A stretch of 43,720 bases of DNA from a virus: positions 1-43,720 of the IMG/VR virus record IMGVR_UViG_3300021197_000753; one strand, 5' to 3'. Position numbers and translations under genes: made by a program. The notes below the pieces were generated by a model that was not told the DNA's origin, searched no databases, and was given only the letters and a program-made list of their open reading frames with translations. Below, piece by piece: positions 5,216 to 13,936 of this stretch; position 1 is the stretch's first letter, and every line of letters begins with the position of its first letter.

Positions 5216-5392
5216 GCTCCCGCCGTCCCGTCGGCATTACTGCAAAAATTTGATCTTCATATAATAAAGCGTACCGGGTTCCGATCCAGCTTCCTTCTAC
5301 ATCTCTATCTGAAGCCTGCTCCCGCCGTCCCGCCGTTGCTTGGTTGTGCGTGTGTCATACATACATATAGAGAAAATCGGAACCAGTTCCCT
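5216..5392. repeat. Composite GC-rich repeats, second cluster
   Basis: C-rich block (5218-5231), TATAAT/TATATA (5258-5265), GGGTTCCGATCC hairpin remnant (5274-5285), GAAGCC (5311), C-rich block CTCCCGCCGTCCCGCCG (5319-5335), CATACATATAG (5360-5370), and the exact 17-base core ATCGGAACCAGTTCCCT (5376-5392). The order and spacing match the units at 3577-3750. Confidence 0.7.
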
Positions 5393-5490
5393 AAAAATCC
5401 TGCCAAAAAAAATAAGCTCTTATTTGCGATTTAAGCGATTCGGGTATAGTAGAGTACCTCTAAATTAATACATATATATGCAAATATAAG

Positions 5491-5518
5491 TGGACATGGG
5501 ATGTAATAAGACTATACT
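5491..5518 (+). promoter_or_regulatory. Putative sigma-70 promoter for 5560-6209
   Basis: TGGACA (5491-5496), 16-base spacer, TATACT (5513-5518). A dyad ATACTA (5514-5519) / TAGTAT (5526-5531) overlaps the -10 and expected start site and could be an operator. Confidence 0.5.
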
Positions 5519-5559
5519 AAAAGGGTAGTATTTTATTAATAACCAATAGGAATAAAAAT

Positions 5560-5937
5560 ATGATAACTAAAAATCTTAACCAAAAAATGGTAGTCTCAAA
5601 GACTGCCTTATTAAAGAAAGCAGAAAGAGAATACCTTGAATCTTTCTATTCTTTTAAACTTTCACATGATAGTGATAAAACATTAATGAAAGATAGTAGA
5701 AAAAATGTTTTAGCTATTATTGAAAAATCAAAGGGAAGTGCAATTGCAATTAATGTTGATGATGTTGCAGTTAATTTTTACCTTACACCTAAATGCAGAA
5801 ATACTGTTAATTATAAAAATGTAATTGAGACCATAAAAAGCATGGGTGTTATTGCTAATAGTACATTAGATGAATTGCTAATAGGTAATACTACTATTAC
5901 ATCTTATGATGAATTAACTATTAAAGGGGGTGAATAA
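5560..5937 (+). CDS. Hypothetical protein, 125 aa
   Basis: ATG follows AGGA at a moderate distance. Lysine-rich N-terminal helix (KTALLKKAEREYLESFYSF), then a mixed region (GSAIAINVDDVAVNFYLTPKCRNTVNYKNVIETIKSMG). No family recognised. Its TAA overlaps the ATG of the next gene (TAATG), so the two are coupled and form a two-gene operon between a promoter and a terminator. Confidence 0.6.
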   Translation: MITKNLNQKMVVSKTALLKKAEREYLESFYSFKLSHDSDKTLMKDSRKNVLAIIEKSKGSAIAINVDDVAVNFYLTPKCRNTVNYKNVIETIKSMGVIANSTLDELLIGNTTITSYDELTIKGGE

Positions 5938-6209
5938 TGCCAAATAATAATGATGATAATTTTAACCTTGCTGAATACATCAATAGCACATTAGATAGGA
6001 ATGATACGAATGAAGTATCACTTACAGTAGATGAAAGCACTAATCAAATAATTGATTATAGAATATATGCTACTGTATTAGATAGTCTTTATGCAGATAT
6101 GCTTTCTAAATACCCTAACACTAATCAAAGTGCATGGTTTAGACAGCAATTTATGCAAGTGTGTGAGCCATTGATTAGACACATACATAATATTCAAGAT
6201 GAAGAATAA
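5937..6209 (+). CDS. Hypothetical protein, 90 aa
   Basis: Preceded by a GGGGGTG purine run. Acidic, asparagine-rich N-terminus (MPNNNDDNFNLAEYINSTLDR) followed by a helical part ending MQVCEPLIRHIHNIQDEE. Not recognised. Cotranscribed with the preceding gene; a terminator lies 23 bases after the stop. Confidence 0.6.
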   Translation: MPNNNDDNFNLAEYINSTLDRNDTNEVSLTVDESTNQIIDYRIYATVLDSLYADMLSKYPNTNQSAWFRQQFMQVCEPLIRHIHNIQDEE

Positions 6210-6232
6210 TATCTAAACTTGCTAAACCTTTA

Positions 6233-6258
6233 AGGCACAGGGAAGTGCCTTTTTTTTT
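6233..6258 (+). terminator. Intrinsic terminator
   Basis: AGGCAC (6233-6238) pairs with GTGCCT (6245-6250) around AGGGAA, followed by eight more T. It ends the operon 5560-6209 and isolates it from terL. A C-rich repeat block follows directly. Confidence 0.85.
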
Positions 6259-6279
6259 GTCCCACCGTCCCACCGTCCA
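6259..6279. repeat. C-rich block after terminator
   Basis: CCCACCGTCCCACCGTCC, a variant of the CCCGCCG block in the composite repeats, placed immediately after a terminator T-run, as is the block near 5216. A TATATG element lies about 10 bases further on. The rest of the gap to 6485 is AT-rich with a TTTTTGCAAAAA palindrome (6406-6417) and no gene. Confidence 0.6.
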
Positions 6280-6473
6280 TACTAATTTTATATGTAACTA
6301 TTCATAGCTACTGGTTTTTTTTGGACCCAGACAATTTACAAGGCTCATTGAAGAATTGAAAATGCTTTTCCAAAACTGTTTTTTTGCCACGCTAAAGCCC
6401 CCGACTTTTTGCAAAAAAGCCTAGCAAAGCCTATTAGAGACATGCACATACTAGCAAAAACTCTAGATATAGT

Positions 6474-6479
6474 TATAAT
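6474..6479 (+). promoter_or_regulatory. -10 box for terL with leaderless spacing
   Basis: Perfect TATAAT ending six bases before the terL ATG at 6486. No Shine-Dalgarno sequence precedes the gene, so transcription would begin at or next to the start codon. No strong -35 box is visible. Confidence 0.55.
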
Positions 6480-6485
6480 TGTGCT

Positions 6486-7961
6486 ATGCAGACTGACCTA
6501 ATGACTACGGAAAAATTGAGGCTCGAAGTAGAAAGGCTTTGGATAGAGCATGTAAAGCTTTGTCAGGATAATTTTTTAGCTTTCGTCCAAGAAGTTTGGC
6601 CAGATTTTATTTGTAGAAAATCTACAGATCCGGAAAAGTGGGGCCATCATCAGATTATAGCTAAAGAGTTTACGGATATAGCTAATCAAAGAAAAGGGAG
6701 GCTCTTAATCAATATGCCACCCAGACATACTAAATCTGAATTTGCATCCGTTTACTACCCTGCTTGGATTATTGGTAAGTATCCAAAATTAAAAATTATG
6801 CAGGTGTCACATAACACGGAGCTAGCAGCAAGGTTCGGAGCTAAGGTTCGTAACATTATTGATTCTCCAGAGTACAAACAAATCTTTGGTGATGTAAAAC
6901 TGCGTGAAGACTCCAAAGCCAAAGGTAGATGGGAAACTAATCAAGGTGGTGAGTATTATGCTGCTGGAGTTGGTTCGTCCATCACGGGCCGTGGTGCGGA
7001 TTTATTGATTATTGATGACCCTCACACGGAGCAAGATTCTATGTCGGACACTGCCATGGAGCGTGCTTACGACTGGTACACTTCTGGCCCAAGACAGCGT
7101 CTTCAACCAGGAGGCTCGATCCTAGTAGTCATGACCCGTTGGGCCGAGGACGATTTAACGGGGAGACTCTTGAAGGCTCAAACCGAACCTAAAGCAGACA
7201 CATGGAAACAAGTTTCATTTCCAGCGATTCTCGACTCAGGGAACCCAGTGTGGCCTGAGTATTGGGAGCTGGATGAACTCGAAAAAATTAAAGCTTCTAT
7301 TCCAATCAGAAACTGGTCAGCGCAGTATATGCAGAATCCCACCTCAGAAGAAGGTGCGATTCTCAAACGTGACTGGTGGCAACCGTGGGACGAGGACCAT
7401 CTACCTAATTTACAACATGTCATACAAAGTTACGACACAGCGTTTTCGAAAAAAGAAACGGCTGACTACAGCGCCATCACAACTTGGGGCGTGTTCTTTC
7501 CAGAAGAAGGGGGAGCCCCTAATTTAATTTTACTCGATGCCATACGGGGTAAATATGATTTTCCTGAACTTAAAGCCGTGGCTCTCGACGCACAGAAGTA
7601 TTGGGAACCCGAAACGATTATTGTTGAGCAGAAAGCGAGTGGTGAACCGTTGACCCAAGAGCTAAGACGCATGGGTATTCCAGTGGTACCATTTACTCCA
7701 ACTCGTGGGAATGACAAACACACCAGAGTAAACAGTTGTGCCCCAATCTTTGAAAGTGGAGCCGTCTGGTATCCGTTTGGTGAAAAATTTGCCGAAGATG
7801 TTATTGACGAATGTGCTTCTTTTCCTAATGGTGCTAATGATGACTATGTAGATTCCACGACTCAGGCAATACTACGATACAGACAAGGAAACTTTGTTGA
7901 GTTATACTCAGATTATAAAGATGATGAAGATCGTCCGGAGAAAACCTATAACTACTACTAG
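6486..7961 (+). CDS. terL: Terminase large subunit
   Basis: 491 aa, full length for the family. ATPase: Walker A-like MPPRHTKSE (about 77-85), Walker B LLIIDDPH (D177, D178). The C-terminal RNase H-like nuclease has D317 (SYDTAFS), E381 (IVEQKASG) and D456 (DDYVDST). It drives ATP-dependent packaging of concatemeric DNA through the portal and cuts the DNA; partner is the small subunit at 2117. The start is chosen at the ATG six bases after TATAAT; a second ATG (6501) is possible. Begins the late structural gene series. Confidence 0.95.
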   Translation: MQTDLMTTEKLRLEVERLWIEHVKLCQDNFLAFVQEVWPDFICRKSTDPEKWGHHQIIAKEFTDIANQRKGRLLINMPPRHTKSEFASVYYPAWIIGKYPKLKIMQVSHNTELAARFGAKVRNIIDSPEYKQIFGDVKLREDSKAKGRWETNQGGEYYAAGVGSSITGRGADLLIIDDPHTEQDSMSDTAMERAYDWYTSGPRQRLQPGGSILVVMTRWAEDDLTGRLLKAQTEPKADTWKQVSFPAILDSGNPVWPEYWELDELEKIKASIPIRNWSAQYMQNPTSEEGAILKRDWWQPWDEDHLPNLQHVIQSYDTAFSKKETADYSAITTWGVFFPEEGGAPNLILLDAIRGKYDFPELKAVALDAQKYWEPETIIVEQKASGEPLTQELRRMGIPVVPFTPTRGNDKHTRVNSCAPIFESGAVWYPFGEKFAEDVIDECASFPNGANDDYVDSTTQAILRYRQGNFVELYSDYKDDEDRPEKTYNYY

Positions 7962-7969
7962 GCTTAAAC

Positions 7970-10642
7970 ATGGTTGATAAGTATCAAGAAAGACAAGAAG
8001 AAAGAGTTGATGACCTTAAAAATTTAGGTATTTTAGCAGGCCTTGGCGCTGCTGTGGTAGGTACCGTACCTGCACTTAAAAAAGGTAAACAGCTTTTTCA
8101 ATTAGGCAAAAAACTTTATCAAGGTATTGGTAGAAAAGTAGAGAACGGCGCATTAGACACACCTCCACCTAAAACAGATATATCTATTATTAATGATCAA
8201 GCTGACTTTTTAAGTAAAAATGTAAAGACTGATGAATTAGCTGTCTTAGGTCCAAATCAAATTGCAAAAACTTTTGAAAGCGACCCTGCGATAGCAAGAA
8301 TTGCAAAAGCTAATCAAGAATCTAAAATATTAAATAAAACAATTTATGAACAAGTAAACCAAAACCCGTTAAGCTATGGCGGTCAATTGAACAATCCAAA
8401 CGCAGAGCGTTGGAATCAGTATACTCCTCCAGGGGGTTCGTCTTTTTATGATTTTGTTGCTCTACATCCATCCGGTATGGGTAGAAAAGCAAAGACAGCC
8501 ATAGATCCAAATATTTGGGTTAATGATATTAAAGCAGGGCTGCGAGGTGATTTTGGTGGTGCTAGATATTCTGGTTCAAAATTTAATGGACAAAAAATTA
8601 AATTAAGTACAGACGAACTGGCCGATGCCAATATTGCAATTTTTGATAAAGATAAAAAATTAGTAGGTGGATTTTTAAACAATGCGGTTAAAGCTAACTT
8701 TCCGGTGTCTAAAGAAACATTACGTCGTTTAATTGAAAATAGTCCTGCTGGTAGAACAACTTCAAGAAGGTTCGGTCACATCATGGAAGGACCTTTGCAA
8801 GATGCAGAAGATTATGTTGATTTACATGATAATTTAATAACTAAGGTTCGTAGAAAATTGCAAAGTCCATTTGTTGAAGATCAGATTAAAGGTTTTGATT
8901 CATTAACAGAACAAACAGATTTATCAAGAACTTTTAATAATTTAAATCGTCTGATAAACGGAGAAGGTTATACAGTTTTTAAAAATGATAGATTGAAATT
9001 TTTAGAATTTGCACAAGGAGATCCAAGGGGACACAACGTCTTTCAAAGAACTGCATTTAATCTATTAAAAACAACTGATGCAGGCACACCCAAAGATATG
9101 AATTATCATCCAGCAAAATTTTTACAAGCAGTAGAAAAATTTGAAGAAAAATTTAATGTTAATCTTTTAAGTACAGCTGAAAGAAAAAATTTAGCTAGGC
9201 TTAGAAAAACAGCAGATGAAAGTTTAGCAAACGCTACTAAAGCCGGTGCGCCAGACAATTATGACGCGCCATTGGATTATGCAAAAACTGACCATAGTCA
9301 ATATGACCAATACCGTATGTTAGGTGCAGAAAGATATTATGAACAACCTGTATTTTTTACGGATAAAGATTTTTTAAACAGAGATGGCTTTTTTGACGCA
9401 AATACATTAGTAACAGGTAGAGGTGCGAACGATCATTTTATTCAATATAAGTTAGGACCTAACCTTGAAAATGGAGAACAGTTGTACCATATGCGTTACA
9501 GCATGAGAACAAAGGGCGCTGATGATTTGGCTAGCACTCCAGACGAAAATATTAAAGTTTTTACAATTGATGAAATACAATCTGACATACAACAATCAAA
9601 TAGAGCTTTACTTCAAGCTGACAAAAACAAAAAAAGAATTAATCCAGTAAATTTAGGGGCATCAAAAAATATTGAAAAAGATTATTTATCAAATCAATAT
9701 GAAAAAATAAATGAAATGATTAGTAAACAACGCATCGGTATAAAACAATCGGAAATGCTTAAAATAAATACAGAAATTAAAAAATTTAAAAACGCACTTA
9801 AAGTTCCAGCAGAAGTAAAAAGTTTGCGAGGGTCAGGTAAGTTTCAAGAACTTAATCCAAATGCACCATCACGACAAATAAGTGAGCTTTATGAGAAAAA
9901 TTCAAGAGTTCAGATTGGCAGAGATGGGAGAGGTACGTCTAATGCAGTTGAAAATATTACCTTTCAACCATTTTTTAATAGACAAGAAATGGCAAACCAT
10001 AACGTAAAAGAATTAATTAATATGGTTGCCAATAGAAAGTACAAAAAAGACACTTGGGTTGCAGTCAATCCGGTCGAAAGAATTCATGCTTTAAAAAGAA
10101 ATCCTATGATAGGCAACTATGAATATTATGGCACAGCTCAAGGTAAAGCTGGCTTTAAAGGTGGTAAAGCTATGTCAAAAATAAGGGTAGAAGGTGAGGG
10201 TTCTTTGTTAAGAGATTTTACAAAAGACGATTACAACAAAATGGCTGCATTACCAAAAGCTATGAAACAATTAGCTGAAAAATATGGTACAGAGGCTAAA
10301 ACTATAAAAATTGCTAAATCAGATCCAAAAAAACCATATAAAATAATTAAAACTATAGAACCAGAAGGTAGTACTAACTATAACAGCACCTTTGGCGAAG
10401 GTAAATTACCAGAGGATGATGTTGTTTCAGAACATTTAATGGCTTTTAAAAATGAACAAGACGCAATAGATTATAAAAACCTAGCAGGTAGCAACTTCGG
10501 CATTGAAAAAATAGAGGCAGATGATCCTAGCTTATACTACGAGGCCTATGCTATTAAGGTTACCCCAAACATGAAAGATAAAAACTTTAAATTGTACGGC
10601 TATCATAAGGGTGGTATGGTGGTTGACATATTTGCATGGTAA
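7970..10642 (+). CDS. Large polyvalent-like protein, 890 aa
   Basis: Follows terL by eight bases. A hydrophobic segment lies near residues 20-33 (GILAGLGAAVVGTV). Around residue 525-535 there is FTIDEIQSDIQQSNR, and about 130 residues later a stretch ending YKKDTWVAVNPVERI; EIQSD followed by a W-V/I-A block is a pattern of domains in phage polyvalent proteins that are ejected with DNA. The catalytic function, if any, is unknown. The C-terminus GYHKGGMVVDIFAW carries the KGG motif seen in other virion-region proteins here. I infer a virion-associated or ejected protein; direct evidence is lacking. Confidence 0.6.
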   Translation: MVDKYQERQEERVDDLKNLGILAGLGAAVVGTVPALKKGKQLFQLGKKLYQGIGRKVENGALDTPPPKTDISIINDQADFLSKNVKTDELAVLGPNQIAKTFESDPAIARIAKANQESKILNKTIYEQVNQNPLSYGGQLNNPNAERWNQYTPPGGSSFYDFVALHPSGMGRKAKTAIDPNIWVNDIKAGLRGDFGGARYSGSKFNGQKIKLSTDELADANIAIFDKDKKLVGGFLNNAVKANFPVSKETLRRLIENSPAGRTTSRRFGHIMEGPLQDAEDYVDLHDNLITKVRRKLQSPFVEDQIKGFDSLTEQTDLSRTFNNLNRLINGEGYTVFKNDRLKFLEFAQGDPRGHNVFQRTAFNLLKTTDAGTPKDMNYHPAKFLQAVEKFEEKFNVNLLSTAERKNLARLRKTADESLANATKAGAPDNYDAPLDYAKTDHSQYDQYRMLGAERYYEQPVFFTDKDFLNRDGFFDANTLVTGRGANDHFIQYKLGPNLENGEQLYHMRYSMRTKGADDLASTPDENIKVFTIDEIQSDIQQSNRALLQADKNKKRINPVNLGASKNIEKDYLSNQYEKINEMISKQRIGIKQSEMLKINTEIKKFKNALKVPAEVKSLRGSGKFQELNPNAPSRQISELYEKNSRVQIGRDGRGTSNAVENITFQPFFNRQEMANHNVKELINMVANRKYKKDTWVAVNPVERIHALKRNPMIGNYEYYGTAQGKAGFKGGKAMSKIRVEGEGSLLRDFTKDDYNKMAALPKAMKQLAEKYGTEAKTIKIAKSDPKKPYKIIKTIEPEGSTNYNSTFGEGKLPEDDVVSEHLMAFKNEQDAIDYKNLAGSNFGIEKIEADDPSLYYEAYAIKVTPNMKDKNFKLYGYHKGGMVVDIFAW

Positions 10643-10651
10643 AATTTTAAT

Positions 10652-10951
10652 ATGGACAAAAAACCTAAAAAAACTATTGATGCTGATTTAATGGAAAAAC
10701 TTGAAGTTTTTCAAGATCTAATGAAAAGAAAAAAAAGTAAAATTAAACCGCCAGATTTAATTAAATTAACAAAAGATAGAAATTCAGCAACAAGAAAACT
10801 TTTAGCAAAAACTAATGATAAATATAATGTTTTAAAAAATGTTGGACGTGTGCCTTCATCTATGCCTTTTCAAAAAATTAAAGCAAAAAAAGGTACTTAT
10901 GTAAAAGCTAAATGTAAACTAGGTAGAACAAAAAAAACTAAGGTAATGTAA
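10652..10951 (+). CDS. Small basic protein with VKAKCKLGR C-terminal tag
   Basis: 99 aa, strongly basic (KKPKKTIDADLMEKLEVFQD start, many K). Ends GTYVKAKCKLGRTKKTKV, a tag shared almost letter for letter with proteins at 23073 and 23451, although the bodies differ. No clear ribosome site. It lies directly upstream of the portal gene with a one-base gap. Function unknown; the tag suggests common targeting into the virion. Confidence 0.65.
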   Translation: MDKKPKKTIDADLMEKLEVFQDLMKRKKSKIKPPDLIKLTKDRNSATRKLLAKTNDKYNVLKNVGRVPSSMPFQKIKAKKGTYVKAKCKLGRTKKTKVM

Positions 10952-10952
10952 T

Positions 10953-13301
10953 ATGGCTGTCGAAAACAATATTGAAGTAACTCAAGAAGAAATAGATGCA
11001 GTTGAGCCTGTTGATGTAGAAATTACTGACGAGGATGCTGTTGAACAAGAACAAGTGCAAGAACAAGAAGAAGACTTTTATGCAAATCTTGCTGAAAATA
11101 TGGATGAAAGGGTATTGAATGGAATAGCTAATGAATTACTTGGTGATTATAAAAAAGATAAAGAATCTAGAAGTGATTGGGAAAAATCGTACATATCTGG
11201 ATTAGATTTATTAGGTTTTAAATACAATAATGAAAGCGGACCTTTTCAAGGCGCTAGTTCAGTAACACATCCAATGTTAGCTGAATCAGTGACACAGTTT
11301 CAAGCACAAGCATACAAAGAACTGCTACCTTCTGATGGGCCTGTTAGTTCAAAAGTTGTGGGTGCTTTAACACCAGAAAAAGAAGAACAAGCACAACGTG
11401 TAGAAGAATTTATGAACTACATGATTACTGAGGAGATGGAAGAATACACTCCTGAGTTTGATCAATTATTATTTTATTTACCACTTGCTGGGTCTGCATT
11501 TAAAAAAGTTTATTTTGATGATGTGATGCAAAGAGCAGTCTCAAAATTTGTACCAGCAGAAGATTTAGTAGTGCCTTATTACGCAACAGATTTAAAAGAC
11601 TGTGAACGTATTACACACTTGGTTCGCATGAGTGAAAACGATATCTTAAAAAAACAACAGATAGGTTTTTATCGTGATGTTGATATTTTACCAAGCCGTA
11701 TGGACGACAGCGACATAAAAGATAAATATAGTGAATTAAGTGGTGTTAACCGTTCTGGCGATGCTGATGGCGATTATCAATTTAATGTTTTAGAAATGCA
11801 CGTTGACCTAGATCTAGAAGATCCCGAAAATCAAAGTGATGAAAAAAATATTAAGATACCTTATGTTGTTACATTAGACGAAGGTTCAAGAGAAATACTA
11901 TCTATTTATAGAAACTATGAACCAAAAGATCCATTATTAAAACGTAAAGAGTTTTTTGTACACTACAAGTTTTTACCAGGTCTAGGCTTCTATGGCTTTG
12001 GTTTGATACACATGATTGGTGGTTTAAGTAAGACTGCAACTGCATCACTTAGACAATTACTAGATGCGGGCACATTAGCTAACTTACCAGCCGGTTTTAA
12101 AACTCGTGGTATGCGTATTCGTGATGACGATCAACCGTTTCAACCAGGTGAGTTTAGAGATGTAGATATTGTAGGTGGTAGAATACAAGATTCTTTCATG
12201 CAATTGCCGTTTAAAGAGCCAAGTCAGACATTATTTCAACTTTTAGGCTTTGTAGTACAAGCTGGACAGCGTTTTGCTGCTATTGCGGACATGCAAGTAG
12301 GTGATGGTAATCAAAATGCAGCTGTCGGTACGACGGTTGCTCTCTTGGAACGTGGTTCTAGAGTTATGAGTGCTATACATAAGCGTTGTTACTACGCAAT
12401 GCGACAAGAATTTAGACTTATGAACAATGTTTTTGCTTCATATTTGCCTCCAGTGTACCCATATGCGGTTTACGGTGGTGATCGTATGGTAAAACAAGCT
12501 GATTTTAGTCCAGAAGTCGATGTTATACCGGTTGCAGACCCAAATATCTTCTCAATGTCACAAAGAGTGACTTTAGCACAGACACAGTTGCAAATTGCCC
12601 AGTCAAATCCGCAAATGCACAACGTACATGAAGCATATCGTCGTGTTTATGCAGCATTAGGTACAAAAGACATTAATACTTTGTTAAAAAAACCAGAAGA
12701 ACCTGAACCAAAAGACCCAGCTATGGAAAACGCAGCTGCATTGCGTATGGAAATACCACAAGCTTTTGAAGATCAGAATCATGATGCACATATCTTTTCA
12801 CACATGGCGTTTATGAGGACTAGAATGGTACAAATGAATCCAGCAGTGTACGCTTTACTACAAGCACATGTAAGTGAACACATATCTTTTAAAGCAAGAG
12901 CTCAAGCTGTTATATTAGTACAACAAGAACAGCCAGAACTTATGCAATTACAGGATACCGACCCTGAAGCATTTCAACAATTGTTTGAAGGTATTGTCGC
13001 AGAGCGTATTCAAGTATTAACTGAAGAATTAGTTGCTCAAGAACAACCATCGGATGACCCATTGGTTAGATTAAAACAACAAGAACTTGATCTACGAGCT
13101 ATGGACATGCAGCGCAGAGGTGAAGAGTTTGTTGCACAAGAACAAAGAAAAGTAGACGAATTTGACCAACGCCTAGATTTAGATAGAATGGAACGAGAGG
13201 ATAATGAAGAAGCTGGTAAGGAAAGAATACGAGTAGCTGACGACAAACTAGATATTATGCGTGATAAGTTAAAACAAGATACTAGTAAAGGAGATAAATA
13301 A
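10953..13301 (+). CDS. Portal protein (P22-type)
   Basis: 782 aa. An acidic N-terminal extension (about 45 residues) precedes the core: WEKSYISGLDLLGFKY, PFQGASSVTHPMLAESVTQF, then KELLPSDGPV, a portal pattern found in P22-like and marine podoviruses. It forms the dodecameric DNA channel at one capsid vertex, the docking site for TerL and later the tail adaptors. The C-terminal 180 residues are glutamine- and acid-rich, likely a helical barrel or coiled coil. Its TAA overlaps the next ATG. Confidence 0.9.
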   Translation: MAVENNIEVTQEEIDAVEPVDVEITDEDAVEQEQVQEQEEDFYANLAENMDERVLNGIANELLGDYKKDKESRSDWEKSYISGLDLLGFKYNNESGPFQGASSVTHPMLAESVTQFQAQAYKELLPSDGPVSSKVVGALTPEKEEQAQRVEEFMNYMITEEMEEYTPEFDQLLFYLPLAGSAFKKVYFDDVMQRAVSKFVPAEDLVVPYYATDLKDCERITHLVRMSENDILKKQQIGFYRDVDILPSRMDDSDIKDKYSELSGVNRSGDADGDYQFNVLEMHVDLDLEDPENQSDEKNIKIPYVVTLDEGSREILSIYRNYEPKDPLLKRKEFFVHYKFLPGLGFYGFGLIHMIGGLSKTATASLRQLLDAGTLANLPAGFKTRGMRIRDDDQPFQPGEFRDVDIVGGRIQDSFMQLPFKEPSQTLFQLLGFVVQAGQRFAAIADMQVGDGNQNAAVGTTVALLERGSRVMSAIHKRCYYAMRQEFRLMNNVFASYLPPVYPYAVYGGDRMVKQADFSPEVDVIPVADPNIFSMSQRVTLAQTQLQIAQSNPQMHNVHEAYRRVYAALGTKDINTLLKKPEEPEPKDPAMENAAALRMEIPQAFEDQNHDAHIFSHMAFMRTRMVQMNPAVYALLQAHVSEHISFKARAQAVILVQQEQPELMQLQDTDPEAFQQLFEGIVAERIQVLTEELVAQEQPSDDPLVRLKQQELDLRAMDMQRRGEEFVAQEQRKVDEFDQRLDLDRMEREDNEEAGKERIRVADDKLDIMRDKLKQDTSKGDK

Positions 13302-13936
13302 TGGCACAAAATATCGGTAAAAGACGTGGTAAGTCTCCAATCAAAACAAGAATAGAAATGGAGCGTAGGGCGGAAAATAAAAATCCTGGAAGTAGAAAAG
13401 CATTGGCAGAAGGTCTTGGCACTATTGCAGAAACAGCTTTAAATTTGTCAGGTTTGGGTCTTTTAACAAAAACAGGAAAAGTTGTTAAAGGAGCAAGTAA
13501 AGCTTTTAAAAAACTCACAAAAACTAAGCCACCTAAAAGAGGACCGGTGCCACAAGGTTTAAAAGGTGGCGGTGACTTTGATCCAGAAGGCAAAGGTTAT
13601 GATTATAAAACTTTTGATAAGTTGGGCGGTAAAAGAGATGCAAAAGGTCATGGGTTTAGTCGTGATCCAAAAACAGGTAAGTTATTAAAAGGCCGTAAGC
13701 ACAAAACGTTTAATCTTGGTGTAAGTGTAGATGAAAATTTAGGTTATGGTCTTAAAAAGAAAGGTAAAAGATATTACACTGAAAAATTAAAACGAGGAGT
13801 GCCTGCTGGAAAGTACAAAGATATGAGTAAATTCTCAAAAGGTGGTTGTCCACATCGTGAAGCAGGTGTAAGAAGTCCTTATCAAGGTGTTAGTGGTATT
13901 CAAGTCAAAGGTCAAAAATTTACAGGAGTCAAATAA
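13301..13936 (+). CDS. Basic virion-region protein, 211 aa
   Basis: Starts on the portal stop (TAATG) with an AAAGGAG site. An N-terminal basic helix, then GHGFSRDPKTGKLLKGRKHKTF and later KKGKRYYTE, which match a recurring phage motif (G-H-x-x-S-R-x-P-x-T-G-x-x-L-K-G-R-x-H-x-T-F) of unknown function. The C-terminal part has FSKGGCPHREAG, another KGG occurrence. Possibly a virion or ejection protein; uncertain. Confidence 0.65.
   Translation: MAQNIGKRRGKSPIKTRIEMERRAENKNPGSRKALAEGLGTIAETALNLSGLGLLTKTGKVVKGASKAFKKLTKTKPPKRGPVPQGLKGGGDFDPEGKGYDYKTFDKLGGKRDAKGHGFSRDPKTGKLLKGRKHKTFNLGVSVDENLGYGLKKKGKRYYTEKLKRGVPAGKYKDMSKFSKGGCPHREAGVRSPYQGVSGIQVKGQKFTGVK

Larger units (their letters stand above)
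5085..5559. other. 475-base intergenic region
   Basis: Holds, in order: three stem-loops ending in a strong terminator (5116-5211), two repeat-family segments (5216-5392), an AT-rich stretch with TATAGT (5445-5450), and a sigma-70-like promoter (5491-5518) for the genes at 5560 and 5937. A frame open at 5165-5434 runs through the terminator and repeats and is not considered a gene. Confidence 0.6.

Noticed and set aside
3517-5392. CRISPR array
   Set aside because: Units vary in sequence and length, and the spacing elements are themselves repeated; no cas genes.
5165-5434. 89-aa plus-strand frame
   Set aside because: Runs through a strong terminator and repeat blocks; composition is that of the repeats.
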